Shown here: positions 5,081-6,348 of the stretch, piece after piece | Position numbering within the stretch: the stretch's first letter is position 1 | Layout of the letters: each line of letters opens with the position of its first letter | Assembly: GCA_029242825.1 (NCBI GenBank) | Contig: JAQWTF010000131.1 | Span: 1 to 6,348, forward strand | Reading direction: 5' to 3' | DNA length: 6,348 nucleotides | Source: MAG-120531 sp029242825 | GTDB taxonomy: Bacteria > Bacteroidota > Bacteroidia > Flavobacteriales > Flavobacteriaceae | Translations under genes and position numbers: made by a program | The notes under the pieces: generated by a model | Databases searched by the model: none | Seen by the model: the letters and a program-made list of their open reading frames with translations, nothing else | Told to the model about the DNA's origin: nothing

Positions 5081-6348
5081 ATGTCACAAGAAAAAAACAT
5101 TGTTGCTATAGCTACACCTGCAGGAGCTGGTGCAGTTTCTATTATCAGAATCTCTGGACCAGACGCATGGTCACTTGTGGCTGCACAATTTAAATCTGTC
5201 AGAGATAAAGACCTCCTAAAACAAACAAGTCACAGTATTCATTTGGGCCACATTGCCGATGGCGCCAAAATCATTGACCAAGTGCTGGTCTCCCTATTTA
5301 AAGGCCCCAATTCATACACGGGAGAAAATGTGGTAGAAATAAATTGCCATGGTTCCTCCTACATACAGCAAGAAATTTTACAACTCTTCCTTAGAAAAGG
5401 CTGTAAAATGGCAGAAGGCGGTGAATTTACACTTAGGGCCTTTTTAAATGGCAAATTAGACCTGAGCCAAGCAGAAGCCGTGGCAGATCTAATAGCCTCA
5501 GACAACGCTGCCGCCCACCAAATTGCCATGCAGCAAATGCGAGGTGGGTTTAGCTCAGAAATAAAAGCCCTCAGACAAGAATTATTAAATTTTGCCTCGC
5601 TCATTGAGCTTGAGTTAGATTTTGCAGAAGAAGACGTAGCATTTGCAGACCGTGAAGCATTTAAAGCGCTCTTAGATAAAATTTCTAAAGTCCTCAGACA
5701 ACTCATAGACTCCTTTGCCCTTGGAAATGTGATTAAAAATGGGATTCCAGTAGCAATTGTAGGCGCCCCTAATGCTGGTAAATCTACCTTGCTCAATGCA
5801 CTTTTAAATGAAGAACGCGCCATAGTATCTGATATTGCGGGAACCACAAGAGACACTATAGAAGATGAAATTTCTATTGGAGGCATTGGATTTAGGTTCA
5901 TAGATACCGCGGGAATTAGGGATACTAAAGACCAGATTGAGCAACTAGGAATTGCCAAAACATTTGAAAAAATTGAACAGGCACAATTAGTGGTTTATAT
6001 GGTAGATCTTAAAAAGTGTCATGAAGATTTGGCCGTTCTCACGGCCGATGCCGCAGCCCTTCAAAAGCTCAAAGAAACTTATCCCAAAAAACCACTACTG
6101 GTCTTAGGAAACAAAGCAGACCTTATTTCAGCAGACGCAGTAGCAAAGATAAAAGAGACCATCACAGACCTCTCCCCGCTTTCTGCCAAGGAAAAAGAAG
6201 GCATTGAATCCCTTAAAGAAGCTTTCCTAAACGTAGTGCATACCGGAGCACTACACAATAACGATACTATTGTAAGTAATTCCAGGCATTATGACGCCCT
6301 TTTAAGGGCCCAAGAAGAAATTGGTAAGGTGCAAGACGGATTAGCCGC
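5081..6348 (+). CDS. mnmE: tRNA modification GTPase MnmE (partial, C-terminus off the right edge)
   Basis: MnmE, with MnmG, installs the carboxymethylaminomethyl group at uridine 34 of certain tRNAs, using folate and GTP; it is cytosolic. The frame is open for 422 codons to the window end, against about 450-470 in the family, so some 40 residues including the C-terminal CxGK cysteine motif are not seen. The N-terminal folate-binding domain begins IVAIATPAGAGAVSIIRISG (7-26), and the helical region carries FLNGKLDLSQAEAVADLI (121-138). The G domain has every motif: G1 GAPNAGKS (228-235), G2 GTTRDT (254-259), G3 DTAG (275-278), G4 NKAD (344-347) and G5 SAK (368-370). The Asn in G1 (N231) is the residue that coordinates K+ in E. 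coli MnmE, so a potassium-stimulated GTPase is expected. The gene is divergent from the DUF4870 gene and has a -7 box 4 nt upstream. Confidence 0.97.
   Translation, partial: MSQEKNIVAIATPAGAGAVSIIRISGPDAWSLVAAQFKSVRDKDLLKQTSHSIHLGHIADGAKIIDQVLVSLFKGPNSYTGENVVEINCHGSSYIQQEILQLFLRKGCKMAEGGEFTLRAFLNGKLDLSQAEAVADLIASDNAAAHQIAMQQMRGGFSSEIKALRQELLNFASLIELELDFAEEDVAFADREAFKALLDKISKVLRQLIDSFALGNVIKNGIPVAIVGAPNAGKSTLLNALLNEERAIVSDIAGTTRDTIEDEISIGGIGFRFIDTAGIRDTKDQIEQLGIAKTFEKIEQAQLVVYMVDLKKCHEDLAVLTADAAALQKLKETYPKKPLLVLGNKADLISADAVAKIKETITDLSPLSAKEKEGIESLKEAFLNVVHTGALHNNDTIVSNSRHYDALLRAQEEIGKVQDGLA

Noticed and set aside
5359..5958. A 199-codon open frame on the minus strand
   Set aside because: It lies wholly inside mnmE, antisense to a well-conserved coding region, and its translation is rich in Ser, Ala, Ile and Pro in the way expected from reading mnmE codons backwards. 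No family resemblance.

Overview
The window is an ordinary-looking housekeeping segment from a member of the Bacteroidota, most likely Flavobacteriia. This rests on the AT-rich composition, the protein sequence styles (PurC, PhoH, DnaN, DUF4870), the lack of clear Shine-Dalgarno sequences, and several upstream matches to the Bacteroidota -7 promoter element TAnnTTTG. No RNA gene, mobile element, CRISPR array or origin is visible. The assignment is from recognition of the sequences, not from a database search.

Layout from left to right. Positions 1-249 (minus) hold nearly all of a small DUF4212 sodium-symporter subunit, cut at its C-terminus by the window edge. After a terminator hairpin (273-303) comes a minus-strand pair, phoH then purC (2231 down to 326), almost certainly one operon with a 4-nt intergenic gap if the second purC ATG is used. 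A 121-bp divergent region (2232-2352) carries a perfect 7-bp dyad and two opposed -7-like boxes. It separates phoH from a plus-strand gene of the SAM hydroxide adenosyltransferase (DUF62) family (2353-3183). A 283-bp non-coding stretch (3184-3466) contains a good promoter candidate for dnaN (3467-4585). The dnaN gene converges on a small membrane protein gene of the DUF4870 family (4642-4980, minus), with one strong bidirectional terminator between them. Finally mnmE starts at 5081 and runs off the right end, with its -7 box only 4 nt before the ATG.

Together the genes cover purine synthesis (PurC), an RNA-associated ATPase (PhoH), DNA replication (DnaN) and tRNA wobble modification (MnmE), plus two small membrane proteins. 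I did not find an obviously new multi-gene system. The points that most deserve a second look are: the DUF62 protein, which appears to lack two of the three family catalytic residues; the dyad and opposed promoter boxes between it and phoH; the probable leaderless start of mnmE; and the TTG start of phoH.
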